Assembly (NCBI RefSeq): GCF_900044055.2
Contig: NZ_FCOX02000007.1
Coordinates: 1-64,000, forward strand
Length of the DNA: 64,000 nt
DNA from: Caballeronia calidae
GTDB taxonomy: Bacteria; Pseudomonadota; Gammaproteobacteria; Burkholderiales; Burkholderiaceae
Direction: 5' to 3'
In this document: one piece after another, positions 35,234 to 42,311 of the stretch
Numbering within the stretch: position 1 is the first letter of the stretch
Layout of the letters: each line of letters starts with the position of its first letter
Made by a program: the position numbers and the translations under genes
The notes under the pieces: generated by a model
The model's input: the letters and a program-made list of their open reading frames with translations, nothing else
The model's database searches: none
Told to the model about the DNA's origin: nothing

Positions 35234-35488
35234 ATGAAAAATTCAACTCGAACTCAAACCGGGGCGCGCGTCGCACGCGCTTTGATCGTGCCCGGCGCGC
35301 TCGTGCTGGCGGCGGCGCTCGGCGGCTGCGTCTACGCGCCGCCTTACGGCTATGCGCCCGCGCCGGCCTATGGCTACGCGCCTGCTTATGGCTACGCGTA
35401 CGGGCCGGGATATTACGCGGCGCCGTCGGTGTCGCTCGGTATCGGCTTCAGCGGAGGCAGTGGCGGAGGGCACTGGCACGGCCACTGA
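35234..35488 (+). CDS. Small lipoprotein with YGYAPA repeats
   Basis: The product is 84 aa. The signal peptide ends in lipobox LGGC (Cys at about residue 32), followed by repeats of the GYAPA/YGYA type (about 38-60), a SVSLGIGFSGG strand and a Gly/His-rich tail (GGGHWHGH). It starts 30 bp after the related secreted-protein gene. The repeat character of the two proteins is alike, suggesting a shared surface role. The function is unknown. Confidence 0.75.
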   Translation: MKNSTRTQTGARVARALIVPGALVLAAALGGCVYAPPYGYAPAPAYGYAPAYGYAYGPGYYAAPSVSLGIGFSGGSGGGHWHGH

Positions 35489-35582
35489 TGCGGACATCGG
35501 CCAGATAGCGTCGAGCCGCACTGAACCGCACTGGAACATCTGTTGCTGCGCTTTCTCCAGACTTCTCTGGAGATAGCGCAAG

Positions 35583-36116
35583 ATGGCTGAGCAAACCGTA
35601 GGCTTGCTGGCGCAGGACGCCCGCTGCGAGCATTTCATGCTGCCGCCGAACGGCTGGGTGCCGAACAATACGCGCCTACCGGTGCTCGTTTGGCGCGGCG
35701 CGATCGATCCGCACGCGGCGGACCTCGCCGCCCGTTTCGAAGCCCTGTTCGCGCAGAACGGCTGGCCGCCGCAATGGCGCGACAGTGTCTTCGACTATCA
35801 CCATTTCCATTCGACGGCGCATGAGGCGCTCGGCATCGCGTCGGGCGACGCCGAGCTGATTCTCGGCGGCCCGCACGGGCGCGTGATCGCCGTCTCCGCA
35901 GGCGATGTGCTCGTCCTGCCCGCGGGCACCGGCCATTGCCTGCTCACGTCCGGACGCCGCTTTCAGGTGGTCGGCGCTTATCCGCCAGGCCAGCAATGGG
36001 ATATCCGGCGTGAAGCGATCAGCGAGCCGGAGCGCATCGCGATGGAAGCGCTGCCGTTTCCAAGGAGCGATCCCGTCGCCGGAGAAGACGGGCCGCTCGC
36101 GCGCCACTGGCACTGA
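35583..36116 (+). CDS. Cupin-domain protein (YjlB-like)
   Basis: The product is 177 aa. A cupin core is visible at about 65-140: [23 protein letters not shown] gives the first motif histidines and [18 protein letters not shown] the second. The N-terminus reads [19 protein letters not shown]. It is soluble with no signal peptide. The family includes metal-binding proteins of unknown activity such as YjlB. The stop codon is one base from that of the convergent EamA gene. Confidence 0.8.
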   Translation: MAEQTVGLLAQDARCEHFMLPPNGWVPNNTRLPVLVWRGAIDPHAADLAARFEALFAQNGWPPQWRDSVFDYHHFHSTAHEALGIASGDAELILGGPHGRVIAVSAGDVLVLPAGTGHCLLTSGRRFQVVGAYPPGQQWDIRREAISEPERIAMEALPFPRSDPVAGEDGPLARHWH

Positions 36117-36117
36117 A

Positions 36118-37068
36118 TCACGCCTCGCTTTCTTTCGCGCATTGCGTCCGGCGCGTGCCCGTCAAAGGCATGCGCTTGACGACGCCCGTCGCGAGCGCGG
36201 TGCCGACGAGCACGATCGCGCATGCCGCCGCCATGCCCATCGAGACGCGCTCGGCGAGGAACAGCGCGCCCCACAGAATGCCGAAGATCGGAATCAGAAA
36301 GGTGACGGTGATCGCGCGGGCGGGACCGACCACCGAGATGAGATGGAAGAACATCATGTAGGCGAGGCCCGTGCACGCGACGCCGAGCCCGAGCACCGCG
36401 CCCCACGCGTGGAGCGACACCGTGCCGGCCGGCCAGAAGACGATCGCGAAGGGCAGCAGCACGACGGTCGCCGCGCTCATCGTACCGGCGGCGACCGTCA
36501 GCGAATCGACGCCCATCAGATGCTTCTTCGTGTAGCTCGCCGCGACGCCGTAGCTGGCCGACGCCGCGAGCGCCGCCAGTGCGGCCAGCGCCGTTGCCGT
36601 CGGCGAAACGGGAGCCGCGCTCGCGTCATGCGCGAACATCTGATCCCAGACGAGTGCGAGCACGCCCGCGAAGCCGATCGCGAGGCCCGCGACACGCATG
36701 CGCGTCAGGCGGTCGTCGAGCCAGAAGAAGGCGACGATCGCGCCCCAGAGCGGCGTCGTCGCGTTGATGACGGACGTGACGCCCGCCGACAACGTGAGCT
36801 CCGCATAGGCGAACAGACAGAACGGCGCGGCCGAATTCAGCACGCCGACGACGAAGAGCGGCCACGCGCGCTCGCGCATCGTGGAGAAGGCCTGGCGCGC
36901 GGTGCCGCGCAGCATCAACATGAGAAGCAGAAACGCCGCGCCGATGCCGACGCGCAACGCCATCAGCGGCGCGACGCCGAGATCGGTCACGCCGACGCGG
37001 ATGAACAGGAACGAGCCGCCCCACAGCGCGGCAAGGATGAACAGCTGAACGAGGTTGACGGGATTCAT
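36118..37068 (-). CDS. EamA/DMT-superfamily transporter
   Basis: The product is 316 aa from ATG 37068 (MNPVNLVQLFILAALWGGSF). About ten membrane helices form two EamA repeats, with LSAGVTSVINATTPLWGAIV in repeat one and ARAITVTFLIPIFGILWGALFLAE in repeat two. The C-terminal tail is basic and cytosolic. The substrate is unknown. It is the third of four DMT exporters in this window (with 14401-15339, 18740-19630 and RarD). Confidence 0.87.
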   Translation of the reverse strand: MNPVNLVQLFILAALWGGSFLFIRVGVTDLGVAPLMALRVGIGAAFLLLMLMLRGTARQAFSTMRERAWPLFVVGVLNSAAPFCLFAYAELTLSAGVTSVINATTPLWGAIVAFFWLDDRLTRMRVAGLAIGFAGVLALVWDQMFAHDASAAPVSPTATALAALAALAASASYGVAASYTKKHLMGVDSLTVAAGTMSAATVVLLPFAIVFWPAGTVSLHAWGAVLGLGVACTGLAYMMFFHLISVVGPARAITVTFLIPIFGILWGALFLAERVSMGMAAACAIVLVGTALATGVVKRMPLTGTRRTQCAKESEA

Positions 37069-37401
37069 GGCGGGCTTCGCTGAAGGAGTCGGAAAGCGAA
37101 GCCATCGTAGCGGCGCGCGGCCGGCCGACGTTTCCGCGTGGCGTGAAACGAAAGATGCAGCGCCGGCGCACGGCTCGTGCTGCGCCGCTTCTTTCGGGAC
37201 ACGCGCCCGGCTTCGCTCTACGCCACGGATCGTAGGCTCGCGCGGGCGCGGCGGCAAACGAGCAATTCTCACCGTTATGTGAGAAAAATTGCCATGTGCC
37301 GCGCGGACCGGGTGGCCCCGATCGGATGGGTTGCCGGCGCGCCGATTCGGTGCGACTCTTGCTCATCGAAAGGCGGGGAACGGAGTCAACGGGAGAGGAA
37401 C
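37069..37401. other. Intergenic region with a bipartite inverted repeat
   Basis: No gene is supported here. GCAATTCTCAC (37262-37272) and GTGAG-AAA-AATTGC (37279-37292) form an interrupted inverted repeat: CTCAC/GTGAG around a 6-nt loop and GCAATT/AATTGC outside, with AAA bulged. It lies 110 bp before the DUF883-like gene and may be an operator or leader hairpin. Confidence 0.4.
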
Positions 37402-37866
37402 ATGGAAAAGGCAAACGGCAGCGCATCCACGATCCAGACGATGCCCTCGGGCGAGCCACCGCTCGCGCGCCGGACGGTGGCGAGCGCGATGGAAGCGGCG
37501 CTCACGCCCGGCATGACGCAGGGGCAGGGCGCGAGCGTGACGCCGCTCGCGCCGGGTGCGGCGCACAAGCCGGCGATGTACGCGCCGTATCACGTGCACG
37601 GCAGCGTGCTCGAGGGCGGCGACAGCCCGACGGTGCTCGCCCAGCCCGCCGCCGCCAGGGCCGAGGGGCAGGGCAGCCAGTTCCATCCCGCGCGGCCGGT
37701 TCCGCGCCGCGCGCGCGCCGTGCTCGCGGATGCGCAGGATGTCGTCGCGGCGAGCTACCGGCAGGCGAGGGAAGGCACCGAGGATTACGTGCACGAAAAC
37801 CCTTGGAAATCGATCGCGCTGGCGGCGGTCGCCGGGCTGATCGTCGGTTTGCTGGCTGCGCGTTGA
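37402..37866 (+). CDS. DUF883 / ElaB-YqjD-like C-tail-anchored protein
   Basis: The product is 154 aa from ATG 37402 (GAGAGGA upstream). The N-terminal ~100 residues are low-complexity and probably disordered. A helical stretch (ARAVLADAQDVVAASYRQAREGTEDYV, about 105-131) leads into a C-terminal membrane anchor (NPWKSIALAAVAGLIVGLLAAR), the ElaB/YqjD/DUF883 signature. Such proteins bind ribosomes at the inner membrane in stationary phase in E. coli. The disordered N-terminus is longer than usual. The receiver-like gene follows about 100 bp downstream. Confidence 0.78.
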   Translation: MEKANGSASTIQTMPSGEPPLARRTVASAMEAALTPGMTQGQGASVTPLAPGAAHKPAMYAPYHVHGSVLEGGDSPTVLAQPAAARAEGQGSQFHPARPVPRRARAVLADAQDVVAASYRQAREGTEDYVHENPWKSIALAAVAGLIVGLLAAR

Positions 37867-37964
37867 GCGGTGCATGGGCCCGCATCGGCGCGATGGATCA
37901 AGCGGGCCTTAACCTTGCTGGACTAACGGTACCGGCACGGCGCCAATCGCCGTGCCGCGCCGAT

Positions 37965-38420
37965 ATGGAAGAACGATCGTACGATCTCTGCACCGAACGG
38001 TGCGAAGTATGGAACCCGTCGACGTCGGCGCTGGCCGGCACGCGGCGCGTTCTGATCGTGCATTCCGAATCGAATGTCGGCGATTCCTTCGCGCTCCTGC
38101 TCGCGATGCGCGGCTTCGAGGCCGTGCAGATCGGCGATGCCGAGAGCGCATTGCAGTTCGTCCGCACGTGGCGGCCGCAGGTCCTGTTCGTCGATACGCT
38201 CATCGGCGACGCGCACGACCACGCGCTGGCGCACAGGCTGCGCGAGACGCTGGCTCAGGATCCGGTGGAGGGTGAAGTCCAGTTGCTCATCGCGCTGGCC
38301 GCGGATGCCGTCCGCGACCCGCGCGATGTCCTTTTCGACGCGGGCTACGACGGCTTTTGCCGGACGCCGTGCCCGGTCTGGTGGATGTTCGACGTATTGA
38401 AGTGCTTCTATGCGCGCTGA
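37965..38420 (+). CDS. Degenerate response-regulator receiver-domain protein
   Basis: The product is 151 aa from ATG 37965; an in-frame ATG at 37893 would add 24 residues and neither has an SD. Residues ~27-150 fold like a CheY receiver: RRVLIVHSESNVGDSFALLL (beta1-alpha1), QVLFVDTLIGDAHDH (beta3, with Asp in the phosphorylation position), LLIALAADA (beta4). The acidic pair after beta1 is replaced by HSES, and the conserved Lys after beta5 is not visible. Phosphorylation is therefore doubtful. There is no output domain and no kinase gene nearby. Confidence 0.7.
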   Translation: MEERSYDLCTERCEVWNPSTSALAGTRRVLIVHSESNVGDSFALLLAMRGFEAVQIGDAESALQFVRTWRPQVLFVDTLIGDAHDHALAHRLRETLAQDPVEGEVQLLIALAADAVRDPRDVLFDAGYDGFCRTPCPVWWMFDVLKCFYAR

Positions 38421-38430
38421 TTGCGCCGAT

Positions 38431-38464
38431 GCGGGGCGGCGGATCCTGACGATGCGCCGCCCGC
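38431..38464. other. GC-rich hairpin between convergent genes
   Basis: GCGGGGCGGCG (38431-38441) pairs with CGCCGCCCGC (38455-38464), one G bulged. It has no T tract but is placed between the converging receiver and DUF1488 genes, as a bidirectional transcription barrier would be. Confidence 0.4.
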
Positions 38465-38473
38465 TGCGCGGCC

Positions 38474-38749
38474 TCAGACGGCCCGTGACGCCTTGAAATC
38501 GTTCGTTTCCAGCTCGACCGACTGACCGCCGTTGCGCTCCAGTGCGCGCCGGGCCGCGTCCTCGATCTGCACGCGTCCTCCTTCGAACGCGGCGAGGAGA
38601 TCGTGCGAGGACGTTCCGCTGTTGCCGAAGTGATCGTTGAGCGCATCGAGGGAGACGCTGCACCAGACCTCGCGGCCCTCTACCTTGGCCTCGAACGCGA
38701 CACGCGCTGCCGCCACCACATGACGCCGCCCGCTGAACTCTATCGTCAT
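38474..38749 (-). CDS. DUF1488 family protein
   Basis: The product is 91 aa from ATG 38749, with a perfect AGGAGG 8 bp upstream. The pattern MTIEFSGRRHVV...VRVAFEAKVEGREVWCSVSLDALNDHFG fits DUF1488, a small soluble beta-rich family of unknown function. The C-terminal half carries ALERNGGQSVELETNDF. It lies downstream of the FmdB-type gene on the same strand, with a hairpin between them. Confidence 0.75.
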   Translation of the reverse strand: MTIEFSGRRHVVAAARVAFEAKVEGREVWCSVSLDALNDHFGNSGTSSHDLLAAFEGGRVQIEDAARRALERNGGQSVELETNDFKASRAV

Positions 38750-38886
38750 CCTTATCACCTCCTGTTATTCGATCGGAACACGCTAAGCGCGATCATCGCA
38801 ATGGCCGCAACGACCCGCGGCCCGCGATGGCGATGCCCTCGACTGCGCGCGGCCTTGTGCGCCACGCACCGTCGTCTTGCATCATA

Positions 38887-38910
38887 CGCCCGCCCCGCGC
38901 GAGGCGGGCG
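38887..38910 (-). other. Strong hairpin after the FmdB-type gene
   Basis: CGCCCGCC (38887-38894) / GGCGGGCG (38903-38910) forms a perfect 8-bp stem with an 8-nt loop, 50 bp beyond the FmdB-type gene's stop. There is no clear T run, so terminator function is uncertain. Confidence 0.4.
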
Positions 38911-38959
38911 CCGTGGTGACTTTGCAATGGCTGTGCCCGGGCAGGCGGCCCGACGTGCG

Positions 38960-39178
38960 CTAACGGCAGCAGAGACAGCCGCCGCGATGCTGCATGCCGT
39001 AGCTGCCGGCATCGTCGGCGCCGGACGGGCTCGCGCTGCCCACGCTCGGCGCACCGATGGTCACGCGCGCGGCGATCGCGCCGCATTGCGGGCAGGCCGC
39101 GGGTTCGTCGCGCTCGGCGATGCGGCGGACGGCTTCGAATGCGCCGCAGCGCGCGCACTCGTAATCGTAGACAGGCAT
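38960..39178 (-). CDS. FmdB-type zinc-ribbon protein
   Basis: The product is 72 aa and starts MPVYDYECARCG, the standard FmdB/CxxC_CxxC_SSSS opening. The zinc ribbon is formed by Cys8, Cys11, Cys29 and Cys32. The tail ends GMQHRGGCLCC, where two more cysteines could bind metal. FmdB was described as a regulator of formamidase genes, but most homologues have no assigned role. The start at 39178 is fixed by the family N-terminus. Confidence 0.88.
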   Translation of the reverse strand: MPVYDYECARCGAFEAVRRIAERDEPAACPQCGAIAARVTIGAPSVGSASPSGADDAGSYGMQHRGGCLCCR

Positions 39179-39317
39179 GGCGATTCCACTCGATTGCAGA
39201 TTGCGTATTGATCCAGTTTAACAAGCCTGTTGCAAGCGGTTTTCGTTCCCGGCCCCGATGCGCCGTGGCACCGCCATTGCTGAAAAAGAGGCGGACCTAA
39301 TTGCTCAAGGAGGCCTC

Positions 39318-39863
39318 ATGAAACGCAATGCAACGCTGTGCGCGGCGCTCGCTTCGACCCTCATCGCCGCTGTGCCGCTTGCCGCGCTCGCGCAGACCGA
39401 GGCGGCCAGCACGACGATGGCGAACGACCTGCCGCCCGTCGACAAGGCTTTCGTGCAGGCGGCGTCGGCGGCGGGATCGACGGAAATCGACGCCGCCAAG
39501 CTCGCCACGAAGCAGTCGCAGGACAAGGACGTCAAGAGCTTCGCGCATCACATGATGGTCGATCACACCAAGCTCACGATGCAGCTCAAGATGGCCGCCC
39601 CGCACGGCGTGACCGTGCCGAAGGACAACTCCGATCCGGCCGTGCTCGATTCGCTGAAGCCGCTGCACGGCAAGGAGTTCGATACCGCGTACATCCAGGA
39701 GGTGGGCGTCGAGGGACACCAGCAGGCCGTCCAGCTCTTCGAAAAGGAAGCGCAGGAAGGGCAGAACGCCAAGCTGAAGCAGGCCGCGCAGCAGGCGCTG
39801 CCGACGATTCAGCAGCACCTGAAGATGGCGCAGGATCTCGCCGCGAAGAAGGGCGTGCAGTAA
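39318..39863 (+). CDS. DUF4142 periplasmic protein
   Basis: The product is 181 aa from ATG 39318 (AAGGAGG upstream). A signal peptide (1-25, ending ALA-Q) precedes a DUF4142 four-helix ferritin-like bundle (about 38-175). Marks are DKAFVQAASAAGSTEIDAAK, SFAHHMMVDHTKLTMQLK and YIQEVGVEGHQQAVQLFEKE. The histidines of the second and third helices could form a metal site. The function is unknown; the family is common in stress-exposed Burkholderiales. Confidence 0.88.
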   Translation: MKRNATLCAALASTLIAAVPLAALAQTEAASTTMANDLPPVDKAFVQAASAAGSTEIDAAKLATKQSQDKDVKSFAHHMMVDHTKLTMQLKMAAPHGVTVPKDNSDPAVLDSLKPLHGKEFDTAYIQEVGVEGHQQAVQLFEKEAQEGQNAKLKQAAQQALPTIQQHLKMAQDLAAKKGVQ

Positions 39864-39872
39864 CGCGCCTGC

Positions 39873-39897
39873 GCCGCGCGCCGCCCGTGCGCGCGGC
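39873..39897. other. GC-rich hairpin between convergent genes
   Basis: GCCGCGCGC (39873-39881) and GCGCGCGGC (39889-39897) form a perfect 9-bp stem with a 7-nt loop, between the DUF4142 gene and the convergent carbonic anhydrase gene. No T tract follows. Confidence 0.45.
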
Positions 39898-39909
39898 TTC
39901 GCGAATCCG

Positions 39910-40608
39910 TCAGCGCGCGTCCTTGCGCAACATCCGCAGACGCGCTTGTTCCAGCGATTCGAACTTGCTGTCGGCTTCGTCGAACACCGAGACCTTGCCG
40001 CGTCCGATGTCGTAGACCCAGCCTTGCACCTGCAGCTTGCCGAGCGCGAGCCTTCCGGCGACCGCGGGATGCGTGCGCAGGTGCGTCAGCTGCAGGCGAA
40101 TGTTTTCCTCGACCATCGCCTGGACGATGCGCTCCTCTTCCAGCTTTCGCGCCATCACGACACTGCGCGCGGCTTCGGCATTGCGCAGCCACGCGTGCAC
40201 GGTCGGCATTTCATCGGCGATGGTCGCGCCCGACGCGAGGCCTTTCATCGCGCCGCAATCCGAGTGTCCGCAGATCACGATCTGCCGCACGTTGAGCGCG
40301 AGCACCGCGTATTCCACGACCGCCGACACGCCCCCGAGCATCTCGCCATAAGCCGGCACGATATTGCCGATGTTGCGGCACACGAAAAGCTCGCCGGGGC
40401 GCGTCTGCGTGATCATTTCCGGCGACACGCGCGAATCCGCGCAGGTGATGAAAAGCGTGTGCGGCGTCTGCCGGCGCGCGAGGCTCTTGAAGAGCGCTTC
40501 GCTGTCGGGGAACACGAGGCGGCTGAAGTCGTCGGCGCCTTGCAGCAGATACAGGAGATCGGGCGTCTCGGCGCCGTCGCGTTCTTCCATCGTGGTTTTG
40601 TCGGGCAT
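39910..40608 (-). CDS. can: Beta-carbonic anhydrase
   Basis: The product is 232 aa. Zinc ligands and the catalytic dyad are present: Cys56, Asp58 and Arg60 in TCADSRV, with His115 and Cys118 in GHSDCGAMKG. This is the beta class that interconverts CO2 and bicarbonate in the cytosol. ATG 40608 has AAGGCGAG about 6 bp upstream. It appears monocistronic. The ~10 N-terminal residues before the domain are not conserved. Confidence 0.94.
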   Translation of the reverse strand: MPDKTTMEERDGAETPDLLYLLQGADDFSRLVFPDSEALFKSLARRQTPHTLFITCADSRVSPEMITQTRPGELFVCRNIGNIVPAYGEMLGGVSAVVEYAVLALNVRQIVICGHSDCGAMKGLASGATIADEMPTVHAWLRNAEAARSVVMARKLEEERIVQAMVEENIRLQLTHLRTHPAVAGRLALGKLQVQGWVYDIGRGKVSVFDEADSKFESLEQARLRMLRKDAR

Positions 40609-40987
40609 GATCTCGCCTTGGTTGTGCGGTCGCGGCGCGCGCCCCCGCGCGCCGTCTCAAGCCGAAAGCTTGCGAGGTTTTGAGATGGATCGCAAGTCGG
40701 CCGTGCTCATGCCCGGCATGCGCGCCGGCGTAGTGCGGCTTTGCGGTCGGCTTGCGGCGTTTTTGCGTTGAAAGATCGTCTGATGGTTTCACATCGACCG
40801 ATGCTGCTCGTTTCAAGCATTTACCAGACCTTCGCCGCTCACCGATCCGGCGAATCGGCCGAGCCCGTCCGCGCACCGCGCCGACAATTGCGGTTTTTCC
40901 GAACTTAACCGCTCGGAATCTCGCATTTTTCGATGTCGTTCTTTCGGTTAGATTGTTTTCATTGAAAGCAATCAGAAAGGAATCGAC
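40609..40987. other. Intergenic region between divergent genes
   Basis: No gene is supported. The right-hand 90 bp are AT-richer (around GGTTAGATTGTTTTCATTG) and end in the SD AAAGGAA before the zinc-ribbon gene, so its promoter is likely there. The left part should hold the carbonic anhydrase promoter. No clear operator is seen. Confidence 0.4.
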
Positions 40988-41299
40988 ATGAAATGCCCGG
41001 TATGTCCCGCCACCGAACTGCTGATGACCGTGCGCGAGGGCATCGAAATCGACTATTGCCCGCAATGCCGCGGCGTGTGGCTGGATCGCGGCGAACTCGA
41101 TCAGATCATCCGCCGCGCGGCGCAGGCGTCGCTGGCCGACGCGCAGGCGGCCGAGCGCGACGACTGGCAGGAGCGCGATCGCGAGCGCGAGCGCCGTGCC
41201 CATCATCACGACGGCTATCACTATGGCGACCCGCGTGACAAGCGCGGGCACCCGCGCCGCAAGAAATCCTTCCTCGGCGATCTTTTCGACTTCGACTGA
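40988..41299 (+). CDS. Zinc-ribbon (zf-TFIIB-type) protein
   Basis: The product is 103 aa. An N-terminal zinc ribbon (Cys3-Cys6 in CPVC, Cys24-Cys27 in CPQC) is followed by the family motif GVWLDRGELDQII. A highly charged region (DDWQERDRERERRA), a His-rich patch (HHHDGYHYGD) and a basic/aromatic C-terminus (KKSFLGDLFDFD) complete it. The GVWLD-type family is widespread and uncharacterised. The SD AAAGGAA lies 5-8 bp before ATG 40988. Confidence 0.85.
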   Translation: MKCPVCPATELLMTVREGIEIDYCPQCRGVWLDRGELDQIIRRAAQASLADAQAAERDDWQERDRERERRAHHHDGYHYGDPRDKRGHPRRKKSFLGDLFDFD

Positions 41300-41388
41300 A
41301 TGCGAAAACGCCCGATTCATCGACGAGCTTTTGAAGCGCAGCACGCCGCACCCGCGGATGCATCGGAAAACTGCAACGGAGAACGGCA

Positions 41389-41895
41389 ATGGCAACGGTG
41401 AAGCAAGTCCTGAAGACGAAGAGCGATACGACGGTTCACAGCATCGACGCGGAAGCGAGCGTCTATGAAGCCGTGGCGCTGATGTCGAGGGCGGAAGTCG
41501 GCGCGCTCGTCGTCACGGTGGGCGATGCCGTGTGCGGCATCGTCACGGAGCGCGACTATGCCCGCAAGGTGATCCTGCAGGACAAGGCATCGCGCACGAC
41601 GACGGTCTGCGAAATCATGACCGCGCCCGTGATGTCCGCGAGCCTCAGGACGAGCGCCGACGAATGCATGGCGCTGATGACGCAGCACCGCATCCGTCAT
41701 CTGCCGGTGATAGAGGGCGGTGCGCTCGTCGGGATGATCTCAATCGGGGATATGGTGCGGCATCTGATCGAGGAGCAGCAGTTCGCGATCGATCAGCTGG
41801 AGACCTATGTGCGCGGTCCGGACCATGAGCTGCCGACCTGCGCGCTCACGCGCCGCAGTCCGATCCCGCAGACGCTCGCGGCGCGTTTTGCTTGA
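41389..41895 (+). CDS. CBS-domain pair protein
   Basis: The product is 168 aa with two CBS motifs. The first covers about 5-65 (VYEAVALMSRAEVGALVV, GIVTERDYARKVIL) and the second about 75-135 (MTAPVMSASLRTSADECMAL, RHLPVIEGGALVGMISIGDMV). Such stand-alone Bateman modules bind adenosyl ligands and modulate partner enzymes or transporters. It is soluble with ACGGAGAA as SD. No partner gene is obvious, the upstream neighbour being the zinc-ribbon protein 89 bp away. Confidence 0.92.
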   Translation: MATVKQVLKTKSDTTVHSIDAEASVYEAVALMSRAEVGALVVTVGDAVCGIVTERDYARKVILQDKASRTTTVCEIMTAPVMSASLRTSADECMALMTQHRIRHLPVIEGGALVGMISIGDMVRHLIEEQQFAIDQLETYVRGPDHELPTCALTRRSPIPQTLAARFA

Positions 41896-41900
41896 TGCGG

Positions 41901-41943
41901 GGCGCGTGGACGCGCCTTGCCGCCGGGCGCTCAGCGCCCGGCG
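41901..41943 (+). other. Two consecutive GC-rich hairpins after the CBS gene
   Basis: GGCGCG/CGCGCC (41901-41916, 4-nt loop) is followed by a perfect 10-bp stem CGCCGGGCGC/GCGCCCGGCG (41921-41943, loop TCA). They start 6 bp after the CBS stop codon. No T run follows, so any terminator action would be Rho-assisted. Confidence 0.45.
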
Positions 41944-42069
41944 AGCGCGAGACGTTGTTGCGGATTGCGAGCGTCGTCCGTCGAGCCGCCCATCCGGCGG
42001 GCGCGGACGAGACGCGTCGATGGATGCCAGGCCGTCGAGTTCGGAGCATCAGGTCATCAGCCGCGCATC

Positions 42070-42240
42070 GACCACCGGCCTCGATGATCTTCAAGCGATC
42101 CCGTTCGCGCAAGGTAAAACTCACCATTGGGTTCGGTGACATGGCAGGCTCCCGCTAAGCGGTCAGCCGCCAGCTTGCCACCGGCTAAAAACCCGACATC
42201 TGTAAATAGCCAGAACACGACATTTGAACTTGGGACCTAC
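42070..42240 (-). mobile_element. Decayed insertion-sequence end with transposase start
   Basis: On the minus strand from ATG 42142 the reading MVSFTLRERDRLKIIEA matches the start of an ISNCY-type transposase HTH. After that the frame is lost: deleting one G in the GGCCGGTGG run (about 42075-42083) would give VVDARLMT, the expected continuation, followed by a stop. Upstream (42190-42240) two near-copies of CGACATYTG lie in AT-richer sequence that may be the element's end. Only about 170 bp remain and no other end is seen, so this is a fossil. The family assignment is from memory of the motif. Confidence 0.55.
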
Positions 42241-42311
42241 AAGCAAAACTTCGCTAATTTATCTTATGTAAAATTGGATATTGCGCCGGCAGCAATCCGC
42301 CCGCGCTCCCT

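Noticed and set aside
38750..38959. Possible gene between the DUF1488 and FmdB-type genes
   Set aside because: Only shadow frames are present; the region holds an SD for DUF1488 and one hairpin.
41846..42142. A 98-aa minus-strand protein containing the transposase-like start
   Set aside because: After about 22 residues the frame leaves transposase character, runs through host hairpin sequence and enters the 3' end of the CBS gene; treated as IS fossil instead.
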